A stretch of DNA of 64,000 nt from positions 62,001-126,000 of the forward strand of contig JAFREE010000031.1 of NCBI GenBank assembly GCA_019400425.1, read 5' to 3'. The DNA comes from Hymenochaete sp. R1. Its lineage: Eukaryota; Basidiomycota; Agaricomycetes; Hymenochaetales; Hymenochaetaceae. The notes under the pieces were generated by a model. It had not been told where the DNA came from and did no database searches. It was given only the letters and a program-made list of their open reading frames with translations. This document shows positions 11,782-22,396 of the stretch, piece by piece (the first letter of the stretch is position 1; each line of letters opens with the position of its first letter). Position numbers and translations under genes: made by a program.

Positions 11782-14106
11782 ATGCGCCTGAGCATATCCA
11801 CTCGTTCTACTCTCTTTGCATTCTTGACGATCGCCGTTACTGCTCAGGAGAATCTGGTGCTTAACACAACGTCAGGAACCTTTCAAGGGTTCAGCGACGA
11901 TAGTGGAGTTGAGCGATGGTTGGGAATTCCTTTTGCTGAATCTCCAGTCGGTGATCTCAGGTTCAAGGCGCCTGTGCCAGTATCAGTGCCTCTACAAGGC
12001 ATTCAAAATGCCACAATGTTTCGTGATGCGTGTCCTCAGCCACCGAGCGATCTTGGTGCACCGATGAGCGAGGACTGCTTGAATCTTAACATATGGCGCC
12101 CTAATGGCACTGATTCTTCGGCCAAGCTCCCCGTGTTGGTATTTATTTACGTGAGTTTCCCATTCAGACAATTTGAGATAGGATTTGACTGGCTTCGAAG
12201 GGTGGCCAATTTACTACTGGGTAAGAATAAACCTACCGACAGTGTCTTTATCATCGCTTATCATACAATTAAAGCGCGGCCTCTATCTATATCCCGACTC
12301 GTAAGTCATCACCATTCTGAATTTACTTTGTTATATGTTGATTTGGACCCAGGGATCATCAGACGCAGTGTAGCGGTCGGTAAACCTGTTGTCTTCGTTG
12401 CGATGTAGGCCGATCCATTCCAACTATTAATTGTCTCTGATACTTGATACGTTTCAAAGGAATTATCGAGTCAACACCTTCGGATTTGTGAGTGTTTACT
12501 GGCCATTGAGAGAAACAACCATCCAACCCATCATACAGTTAGCCAGCTCCCACGTCCCATCCGAGGATTTAAACGCCGGTCTCCAGGACCAACGGCTCGC
12601 CCTTCAGTTTATACAAGAAAACATAGAGTCATTTGGAGGTGACGCCAGCAAGGTAAAATTGGTACACAAAAACAACTTGAATCCATTGATAACACGAGTA
12701 CGTTTTTTTTACCAGGTTACGATATGGGGACAGGTGATTCTCCCGGCTTGTTTCCTTGTCTACACAATCTTACTTTGTAATTTTGAGTCTGCTGGTGCTG
12801 GTAGTGTCGAGGCGCAAGTGTTATACTCCTCGGACACGCCTTTGTTTCGGGCTGCGATGGCAGACTCACCCACAGGCCCATTGTAAGAGTATTACGTTTT
12901 AATCGACATGCCATCGTCTTATTTTCTTCTTCTCCAGCAAAAGTAGTCCGTTCCCTTTCCAATACGATGAACCGGGCAAGCCGTTCGAGAGACTCACTAA
13001 GGCTGTTGGCTGTTCTTTGGATAAGGATCCCGTCAGCTGCTTGCAGTCAATTCCTTTTGAGGTACGTGCCATAGGTTTCAAGGACTCGAGCAGCATGTAT
13101 TGACTCTTTGTGTTACATATAGACACTGCTCAATGTTTCTAATTCAATGATTGCAGAGGCCTTGGGCGGTCAAGTTTGGGAACCTACTGTGGGTCCGCCA
13201 GGGACATTTATTGATGAGAGGGCTTCAGCTAGGATCGACTCTGGAAACTTTGCACATGTTCCTTTCCTCGCCGGAACGAACGTATGTAGAAAAAGTCGCT
13301 TTTTTTGCTTCGCTAATATTAAGATTTTGCAGCTGAATGAAGGAACCTTGTTCAGCACATCGCTTTTAAATGCATCGCACCCAGGTTTAACAGAAGACGA
13401 AGCATTTGACGAGTTCATTGGCAGCCTTATTCTTGACAATAGGACCTTGACTCAGGATGTTCTTCAACGGATTCATGAACTGTATCCAGCAAATGATTCT
13501 GCGAACGGCGGCCCCTTCAACACTGGGAATTCATTGTTTGATAGGGCCTCTGCGTTCTATACAGACAACATGTTCCTCGGCCCGCGAAGGCACTTCTTTG
13601 ACACAGCCGCCTCATTGCAGCCGCTTTACGCTTATTATTTTACAGAGTTCATTCCAGGAAACAATAAGATTGTTGGCGGTGAGTGACTCCTCGGTGTGTT
13701 CATTGGATAAACTGTAATTTAATTTCGATAGTCTCTCACGCATCCGAACTTGCCTTGCTCTACGGTCCAATCCCCACGCCTGTCGAGGAGGATTTCGCCA
13801 ATACAATGCTTGATTTCTACATAAACTTTATCAATGATATGAATCCCGGAGGTGAGGTTCGGCACCAATGCGTCGTTATCGTTAAAGATTGATTTTCTTC
13901 GTGCGTAGAATCATGGCCTAGGTTTACGTGCGATACGAAGCAGGTTCTACAGTTAATGCGAGATAACATCACGGTAATCGATGATAGTAAGCCATTTACA
14001 TTCTGAAGGTTCTTATTCAGGATATTGACCGTACAACGCAGATTACAATCTCGAGATGACAACATACTTGAACTCACCGCAAGTCCTAGACGAGTTTGAG
14101 AAATGA
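11782..14106 (+). CDS. Secreted type-B carboxylesterase/lipase, copy 1
   Basis: Alpha/beta-hydrolase of the Candida rugosa lipase/type-B carboxylesterase family, predicted extracellular. A signal peptide of about 20 residues ends near V-T-A-Q. Family motifs follow in order: G-I-P-F-A-E-S-P, S-E-D-C-L-N-L-N-I-W, oxyanion G-G-Q, N-Y-R-V, nucleophile elbow G-Q-S-A-G, the acid in G-T-N-L-N-E-G and the His in V-S-H-A-S-E. The gene is split by more than a dozen introns. Exons 2-5 measure 20, 26, 52 and 28 nt, and an 18-nt exon (12716-12733) precedes the catalytic Ser, whose codon opens the next exon at 12788. All junctions I checked keep frame, so the gene looks intact. It ends in an E-F-E-K tail. 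The closest relative in view is the copy at 16.4-18.7 kb. Confidence 0.9.
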
Positions 14107-16252
14107 TTGTGCGCGCAATCGCGGCGGGCGAAAATATCAAGTTACTGTCAACGAACACTCGTCATTCGTGTTCGTTACCATGCATCGAATCGGATTTTTT
14201 TTGGTACAGCGCCTGGGCCGGTCATACTGAAGAGAGGTTATTCTATTAAAGATACTTCATCGTAGAACGGGGGGAAAGTAACATGACCTTTATCTAATAT
14301 ATAACTTCAGCATTTTCGCTTTCGTAACGCCGACACATTTTCTCTTCTAGCTACTGGTAACTTAACACAACTTTTATGGCGAAATTATCGCTTTTGGCTA
14401 AGAAGCAAATAGTCTCAAGGCTCATCGTGTGGCTATGCATAACCATTGACGCGCGGCTTAGACAAATTCGGTGCGCAAGTCGTCGACCCTTCTCTCCCTT
14501 CAATGAACTGGGGCTTAATCAGTAAAATCAATAAACTAAGTTTAAGCTTGTAAAAGCTTGCAAGGGAAGGTTGCGCCCCGAGCGTGTTAAAATAGGAACA
14601 ACCTGACCGATCGTATGCGCAGGATTTTTGTTGCGACAAACTGGCAAGTCCTCCACCGAAGACGCAAACATCTCGAGCGCCCAAATGGCATCTACTCAAG
14701 CAAACTGGAAGACATTCTTCTCGGGAGCCTCACCTCAAGCAATATGAAAACATTTGCCGTGACACTCACAAATGTTGTGCAGCTCAGGTCCGGCTGCCGC
14801 TGCTCCTCGAACGTTGTATCGATGATTCGGGTACCGTTGATTATCTGCTTCTTCAATTGGTAGTCAACGTCCAGTCCGCTGAGCTTGGCATCGGATGATT
14901 TACGGCACTTGCAGAACTCGCTAAGCATCCTCTTGGACCATCCCGTAAGCTTTCATGGAAGCGTCATAGCGAATCCTGAAGTCGTTGAGATCAAACTTGA
15001 ACTGGTCTCTTCGGATAACGCTCATATTGCCAGTAATGACCAAGAACGTTATCATGACGATGTAGTATCTTACTATGCATTAGTGCTGAGATGGATATGC
15101 GCACGAGTTGAATGATAAACGCTTACTTTTCCGGAGCCAGAGTTTGAGCACAAACTTGAATTTGAAGGATTCGGACGGAGTAGCAACAGGCGACTCTTCG
15201 ACGGACGGTAGGACGGCAATGATCGACACTCGATTTATCTCTCACCTTCTCCTTCTCTTGTTTCTCGCTCAAGTTCTTGAAATTCAAGTTGATCTTTCAA
15301 GTTGCTTCCGATCACTGGCAATAGCACCATATCACAAGCTGAACTATTGATTCATTGGAACACTTTTCATGTCTAGAGACGGGTCAACTCAGTACCACGA
15401 GAGTTGTATATGCAAAGTTTCACTGTACGCGGTCGCTGTTTGCCTGGAAAGCTCACACTAATTTATTATTTATAGAAGGCGACACGTATGATTTGGCCTG
15501 AAATATCGCATCGCAAACTACATCGCGTCTCTCGGCCCTTATGCCAGTTATGGGTCCGTCATGTAGTTGTCGCCCTTCCTTCTAGGTGGGCGTTAGTGTG
15601 GATCAAACGCCTTTTCACGGGCCGTATATATCAAGTCTTCGGGTCATGCCACCGACAAGCTACCTGCTTTTCGTCCCGATTCATTCGCGGACCTACTACT
15701 CGACATGCCATGGATGCCAAAGGGAATGCATATTTTCCTGAATCTCCCGTCCCCCTCCCTTTCTCTCTCCCGTGCTACATTGGAGAACTAGAATCTTGGG
15801 AGAGACTTGATTCACACTCAATCGAGTACACCAACGTCTTTATTTCATGCTCGTCGCCTTGAACGTACGCGATGACCTGGCTATCATGTTTCTTTGCCGA
15901 CTCGTATTTTCTTCCGTGAATTGCCAGACAACATTTTCGGCATCTTCCTATCATTTCAACTTTGTCCGCAAGGTGTGCTTCTTCAAATAAACTGCTTGAT
16001 CTCCCAATCAATGCCCAACGTTCACACACCACTACGGTTCTCCGAATTCTCATGGTACCTTTTCTCCTTCCCCATAACTTGCTGCTAAAAACAGATAACA
16101 ACTCAATCTGATCGGTGGATCGGCTGTCTGTCTAACAGCGCATCATGCGAACCCGACTCTTAATCTATTCAAAGGTCGATAAGTCCATCTCTCCCGAAGG
16201 AGCGGCAGTTGAATAGTTGATGTTGCTTCCTAGAACCTAGAACGAGGTAGGA
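14107..16252. other. Spacer between duplicated esterases
   Basis: The left part, to about 15400, has no counterpart beside copy 1. It contains several overlapping reading frames of 60-80 codons between 14430 and 15350, none recognised and all interrupted, so it may be remnant or inserted DNA. The right part, from about 15410, is the second copy of the upstream region of the esterase unit. A 124-codon frame at 15488-15862 lies inside this duplicated non-coding stretch and is not credited as a gene. Confidence 0.45.
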
Positions 16253-16259
16253 ATAAAAG
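16253..16259 (+). promoter_or_regulatory. TATA-like element of esterase copy 2
   Basis: ATAAAAG followed by TGGGGAG corresponds to the TATA box of copy 1 in position and flanking bases. The start codon is 105 nt downstream, preceded by a C/T-rich leader. Confidence 0.5.
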
Positions 16260-16364
16260 TGGGGAGCGAACCTGTCAAATCCCGTCTTTCATCGCAGAGA
16301 TCTCGACGGTTCGGAACGCCCACTCCCTTCTCCCTTCACTTATATCCTCTGTTGTCCCCCAACG

Positions 16365-18703
16365 ATGCTCTCAAGTACTCTCATTTATCTCTTTGTCTCT
16401 GCATTCTTGACGATCGCCGTTACTGCTCAGGAGAATCTGGTGCTTAACACAACGTCAGGAACCTTTCAAGGGTTCAGTGACGATAGTGGAGTTGAGCGAT
16501 GGTTGGGAATTCCTTTTGCTGAATCTCCAGTCGGTGATCTCAGGTTCAAAGCGCCTGTGCCAGTATCAGTGCCTCTGCATGGCATTCAAAATGCCACAAT
16601 GTTTCGTGATGCGTGTCCTCAGCCACCGAGCGATCTTGGTGCACCGATGAGCGAGGACTGCTTGAATCTCAATATATGGCGTCCTAACGGCACTGATTCC
16701 TCAGCCAAGCTCCCTGTATTGGTATTTATTTACGTGAGTCTCTATTCACTTCTTTTGAAACTGATACTAATCTCCTTTCACAGGGTGGCCAATGGACTAC
16801 TGGGTAAGTTCAAATTATCGCCCGCGATTACCCTCTGTTCATTCATATCTATCACATATTTCAAAGTGCGGCTTCCCTCTATGATCCAACTCGTGAGTCT
16901 TTTCTATTCAAACACTGCTTCTTGTGCTGAAATGGGTCTAGGAATTATCGGCCGAAGCGTAGACATTGGCAAACCGATCATATTCGTTGCAATGTATGTC
17001 GTCCCATCCTAATTATCTCTTATCTCTGCTGCCTAACGCCGTGTGTATGAAGGAATTATCGCGTTAACGCCTTCGGATTTGCAAGTCATCACTAGCTACC
17101 GTCGAAGTCCATCTGACCCATCGTACAGCTCGCCAGCTCTCACGTCCCGCCTGACGATTTAAATGCAGGTCTGCAAGATCAACGCCTTGCCCTACAATTT
17201 GTACAGCAAAATATAAATACATTTGGAGGTGACGCAGACAAGGTAAATCTAGTGCACGATGCGGACTTAATCTATCTATCAATAATACGTTTGATCTATT
17301 GATAGGTCACGATATGGGGACAGGTGACACTCAATCTATATCTTTATATCTAGAAAATCTAATCCTGGAATTCAGTCTGCTGGTGCCGGCAGCGTCGAAG
17401 CACAGGTGTTATACGCCTCCTCGAACCAATCTTTGTTCCGGGCCGCGATGACGGACTCCCTCACGGGTCCCTTGTAAGAATATTCTCGAGATTTCCCCCC
17501 TGATATCTCGCTGTCTGACTATCCACATACTCCTCAGCAAGAGTAGCCCATTCCCTTTCCAATACGACGAACCCGAGAAGCCGTTCGCGAAACTCACGGA
17601 CGCATTTGGTTGTCCCCTGGATAATAATTCCTTCAGCTGCCTGCAGTTAGCTCCTTTTGAGGCGAGCACCATAGTGTTCCTGGAAAGACATGCACGCATT
17701 GACCTTCGATGTTGCATATAGGCACTGCTCAACTTTTCTAACGGAATGATCGCGGAGACCTTGAACGGTCAAGTTTGGGAACCTACTATAGGCCCACCCG
17801 GGACATTTATCGATGAAAGGGCTTCAGCAAGAATTGACTCCGGGAACTTCGCACACGTGCCCTTCTTCGCCGGCACGAACGTACGTATCCCAATTCTTCT
17901 TTACTTCTAGGTCGCCGACATTCTCCGTAGCTGAATGAAGGAACACGATTCAGCACAACGCTTCTTAATGATTCTCACGCCGGAATGACGGAAGACGAAG
18001 CGTTTGACACGTTTATTGGCAATCTCATTTTAGACAATAGGACCCTGACACCTGACGTCCTTCAACGGATTCACGAATTATATCCAGCAAATGATTCTGC
18101 GAATGGTGGACCTTTCAATACCGGCGACTCGTTGTTCGATAGAGCCTCGGCATTTTATACGGATAATATGTTTCTCGGTCCGCGAAGGCATCTATTTGAC
18201 AAAGCAGCCTCTTTGCAGCCGCTTTTTGCCTATCTCTTCGCGGAATTCATACCAGGAAACAATAGGACTCTTGGTGGTGCGTAGCTCTTCAATGGTCTTA
18301 CAAATTAATCATTAATTATTCTTATCGAATAGTCGCTCATGCATCTGAACTGGCCTTACTCTACGGGCCAATCCCGACGTCTGTTGAGAACGATTTCGCA
18401 AATACGATGCTTGACTTCTACATCAACTTTATCAACGATTTAGTACCTGGCGGTGCGTCATGAAACTTTCGCTATATGAATAAATACGATTTGCTCCCTT
18501 GTACAGATCCATGGCCTAGGTTCACGTCCGACTCCAAACAAGTCCTGCAGTTGATGCGAGATAATATTACGGCAATTGACGATGGTGAGTTGGACGCTTC
18601 TCCGATCCTTTCGACCGGACTCTCTGACCGGACAACAGACTTCAACTTGGAAATGACGACATTCCTTAATTCCCCAAAAGTTTTGAATGAGTTCGAGAAA
18701 TGA
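16365..18703 (+). CDS. Secreted type-B carboxylesterase/lipase, copy 2
   Basis: Paralogue of the upstream esterase with the same exon pattern. Mature N-terminal residues are identical from the first Thr after the signal peptide for over 60 positions, but the first dozen residues of the signal peptide differ (starts M-L-S-S-T-L-I-Y-L-F). All catalytic elements are present: G-Q-S-A-G elbow split from the serine by an intron, G-T-N-L-N-E-G and V-A-H-A-S-E. Two introns start with GC rather than GT (17081 GCAAGT and 17662 GCGAGC), where copy 1 has GTGAGT and GTACGT. Unspliced reading at the second runs into a stop, so splicing is needed there. Frame is kept through all the junctions I checked, and the protein ends E-F-E-K. 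Expression probably uses the TATA-like element at 16253. Confidence 0.9.
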
Positions 18704-18890
18704 ATGTGGGTATTTGAGACTGAGAAAGAGACAAAACGAGATTTCGTTATGCATCGGAATGGAATTGAATCAAATATAGGATAGTTTGTTGTAGCGTTAT
18801 ACTCTATACGTACGCAGATTAAAAGGAGATAGGAGGTGGGTTTTCTAGTGTCTTAAGCATAAAATAGTCCATTAGGTGTTTTATTACTCT

Positions 18891-21131
18891 TCAATCACTA
18901 TCCTCGATAAACACACGACTCTTGATACCACGCTTAGCATCAGGTTTTGTAAAACGCAAGCTGGCACGCCCCGAAGTCGCGGCGTTCATCTTCTTCGATA
19001 CTTTTAGTTTAGCGACAGCATTGCGCTTTCTCTTCTGCAGCCGCTTCTTCTTCAATGCTAGTAATTTGTCGCGTTCCCCACTCGGCCCCTTCTCGACATC
19101 CTCCCAGAACATATCTTCTTCCACCTCGTCGATCTCCATGTCTGCAGCATCAAGCTTTTCTTCCTCCAATAGCACCTGGAGATACTCCTCTTCGTCACTC
19201 TCGTACTCGTCTTCTTCCGGCAATTCGGTGTCTTTCATTCGAGGGACTGGGTCTGTGTAGTTGACATCGGGATGCCACACAAATGGAACAGACACGCCAT
19301 GCTGAGACATCAAGTTGGTTTTGTGTTCCCTTGCGTGATCTTCATCGCCTTTGCTGAGAGGACCATCATCCTGCTGATCAATGCCATCCTCGTCGCGAAT
19401 TGTCTCCCCTTCGCCTCCCGATTGACCACTTCCCGCGTCATCCACGTCATCTATGACGTCTTCCTGGTCGTCTTCTACATCTTCAGAAAAGGCATGCATG
19501 CGCTGCATAAATTCAGCGAAATGCCGTTTCTTAGATTTCGAAGCATTCATCATATCAAGTACTGCGTGGATCGTAGCAGGACCAACCTGGAGCATCGTCG
19601 AAAAATTAAAGGACTGGCACTCTAGGGTGCTAAATACTCAAACCCTCACCTGGTAATCGTTGGCACCCCAGACTCTAGTCTCGCCTTTCAGAGACCTCTC
19701 TTGCTCGCGGAGAGTGATCACCCGGAGCATGACACCTTGAACGAATTGAAAAACCTCGGCGCGTAATGCCTTGATGACAGTCAACGAAATGCTCGCCTTG
19801 GGCTCGGAAGCGAACGCTCTCAATGATTCATAAAGACTGGATGATCAACATTAATCGTCATCAATTTGCAAAAAAAAAAGTTTATTTAAATTATAGACGT
19901 ACTCCGAAAGTCCTATCAGCTTTGACAAATAAAAAAAGTCGAGGCCCTCTGATTCCAGCTTCGTCGCATCAAATCCTAGGTCAATAAGCTCCTTCATCGC
20001 CTTTGACGGCTTAGGGGGAATGGTGGCTGGTGTTCCTGAACCCGAATGAGAGATGACGGGACCTTGCATCTTCGAGTTAAAGGACTCATTGTGCTCGCGC
20101 GGAGCAATGCCATCGAAAGACGTTTCAAATTCCTCCTTGCCTCCGTGCACGTCGATTAACTCTTGCTCCTCCTGATCGATTGTATGCTCTGCCTGGGACA
20201 GTACCGCATCCACATTAGACGCATTCTCCGTTCTTTGCACAGTGCCTATCCGCTGCTTGCTTGGCTTCGGAGGCGGTTTTTGACGTAGGAGCGAAGTCGA
20301 GAAGGCACTTCCATTTTTCTCGGCGCGCTTACGTCGCATATGCATCTTCTTTAGGTATCGGCGACGTGAGATGGGTGACAGAGTCGCTAACATTGCCTCG
20401 TCGCTTTGAGGATTCGAGTTGACGTCTTGGTTCTCTGGTTGAGCAGAAGTGGATAATTGGCCTTCAAGTACAACTAGCTTTTCCCGTACGGCGTAACGAA
20501 TGATAGCGTCCATGGTCCTAAGTTTACTCTCATCAAGTTCTCTAGCGTGATCCTCTCTTCGCCACTCTTCCTTGCGCTGCTCTCGTATCGGTTTCATTAG
20601 CTCGTAAACCTTTTTATATTCCGCCCTGTACTGTTCTGCGCTCTTTCGCACCCCGTCAACGCGTATTAGAGCCTTCCGCTTTTCATCGAGTTCTTGCACT
20701 CGATCGGCCTCAAGACGCTGAGCGCTCCAAATTTGCTCCGATGTGGCAAGAACAAGCGATTGAGCATCCTCGTACTGTAGGATGTCATCTGAAATCTCTG
20801 AGGCGCCCTCACGCTCTGAGCGTTGCCATGTCAAGGGAGTATCGGCTGCTGCTACTGCTAGCTTTTCTAGGTAAACGCATACGTCCGCCACCGACTTTCC
20901 TGGGACTTCGGAGGCTATGAGATCTGGTCGAAATCTCGAGTGTATGGAGAGAGCGTGGAAGAAAGCATCTTTGTCCTCTGCAGTCCAAAAGCCTGCCGGC
21001 GGTATGAAAGAGGGATCGAAAGGTTCGGCGTCGACGTCACAGCCGGCAAGATGAGACGAGAAATCTGCGACATGCGTTGCAAAAACCTTCAAGTAGTTAG
21101 GCTCGACGATTTTGGGCCGCTCATCGTCCAT
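18891..21131 (-). CDS. RRN5: RRN5-like RNA polymerase I upstream activating factor subunit
   Basis: Likely homologue of Rrn5, a SANT-domain subunit of the Pol I upstream activating factor in yeast. Three exons (21131-19903, 19836-19650, 19586-18891) join in frame to 703 residues. A SANT/Myb-like block begins near residue 45: P-P-A-G-F-W-T-A-E-D-K-D-A-F-F, then S-R-F-R-P-D-L-I-A and K-S-V-A-D-V-C-V-Y-L. The middle is charged with a long helical stretch. Around residues 410-490 (exon 1/2 junction through exon 3 start) there is a helical segment with S-L-T-V-I-K-A-L-R-A-E-V-F that could be histone-fold-like; this is inference. The last 150 residues alternate acidic runs and a basic K/R stretch, consistent with nucleolar targeting. 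Another SANT chromatin protein is the alternative. Confidence 0.72.
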
Positions 21132-21519
21132 TCGGGGTATCCGGGAGTCGGTGAAGTGTTCATGGAGAAGGTGAGAGACAGAGTTTGAGCTTGAGAGCCC
21201 CGTGAAACAAAGGAAAACCGGGAAACTCATGTGGGTCCACTTCTTGCCATAAACGGACTCTCGGAGGTTCGGCTCGCACGTTGGACTCGGGCCATTGTAA
21301 CCTCTACTCAGACTACTGCCACGAAGACTCGAGAAGAAACAGAAGAGAGACGGCTTCAGAATGGTCAAAACGCTAGTCACCAATCTGCCCCCATGGAGAA
21401 TTCTTGTGCAACACTGAACAGATATAAAACTATGCTCTCAGGCGAGTTTAATTTTAACATCCTCGCTCAGGCTCTCGTACACAGTGACGGTAGAACTCGA
21501 AACTACCTCACCGTTCACA
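21132..21519. other. Divergent promoter region
   Basis: This lies between the start codons of the RRN5-like gene (minus) and the small coiled-coil protein gene (plus). It shows no coding signal and no clear TATA box. It is short enough that the two genes probably share a nucleosome-depleted promoter. Confidence 0.4.
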
Positions 21520-21969
21520 ATGGATACTCCACGGATCAATGTACCTTTCCTCATCGACAACGGCACTAACGTGATTCCCAACAAATACAGGCAACTCGTA
21601 GGACTCGTCGACCGTATGTTCTGCCCCTCGTGACTGCTTGTCGAGCCCCCTACTCGTCACTGATACTACCTTTAACGTAGACATTCGCAAGGTCGGCCTC
21701 TACGAACAAGGCTACAGAGTCTTCATAAAAGAAACAGAGACCATCCTTAGGGGAAACAAAACCAAACTGGTCATGATCTCCGGTACGCTTCTTCCCCACG
21801 TTGCTCCGGCAGTTTCATTCACGTCGTCTCGCTTCCTTTAGTCGATAAGATGAAGATAATCCCAGAAAACACATATGTCAAGACGGACTGGAAGAACCTT
21901 GCGGAATCGAGCTCCGCTCTTTCCGCTCAAGTAGAGGCATTGAAAGCGAAGATTGACGAAAAGAAGTGA
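21520..21969 (+). CDS. Small protein with C-terminal coiled coil, function unknown
   Basis: Three short exons (21520-21613, 21681-21782, 21842-21969) splice cleanly to 107 residues; the GTATGT, GTACGC, TAG and TTTAG borders and the kept frame support a real gene. The sequence begins M-D-T-P-R-I-N-V-P-F-L-I-D-N, continues with K-Y-R-Q-L-V-G-L-V-D and Y-E-Q-G-Y-R-V-F-I-K-E-T, and ends in a heptad-like A-L-S-A-Q-V-E-A-L-K-A-K-I. There is no signal peptide or membrane segment. I do not recognise the family. Its even, charged composition suggests a small subunit of a complex, which is inference only. Confidence 0.65.
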
Positions 21970-22396
21970 TGATTTCAAAACAGGTTGATTAGTATAGTAG
22001 GATGAGACATGCATGTATGGAATCGAATTAGTAGAGAGGGCTGGCATTTATGCGACAAAATTAGTCTAAACGGGCATTACAGTCTAGCGAAGAGCCTACC
22101 GCCTTGGGCAGGGGTTTCGAATAGGGTGTGGAAAATGCAGATATAAATGCTAGCGTGCACACACTGTAGAAGCATGATGAGATGATGTTAAAGTGAGATC
22201 CAGACCATTTCAGAAGTATTTCAGAGCGATTATGTGGCTATGTGTACTCATCACATGACCGCGTTGAATCGGAAAATGGAATCGACGCGCCTTTATGCCC
22301 TTCACTACTGACAACCACCTGCGCCTGCTATCTCCTTTTCGTGGGTCAATTCAAGGCATTTCGTGCGACATATAAGCCGTGTAAAAATCAAGCTAG
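21970..22396. other. Intergenic region upstream of RMI1
   Basis: This holds the 3' end of the small coiled-coil gene and the RMI1 promoter. Reading frames here are short and unsupported, and I see no structural RNA. Confidence 0.4.

Noticed and set aside
15488..15862. 124-codon plus-strand frame.
   Set aside because: Lies within the duplicated upstream DNA of the esterase unit, and the matching region of the first copy has no such frame.
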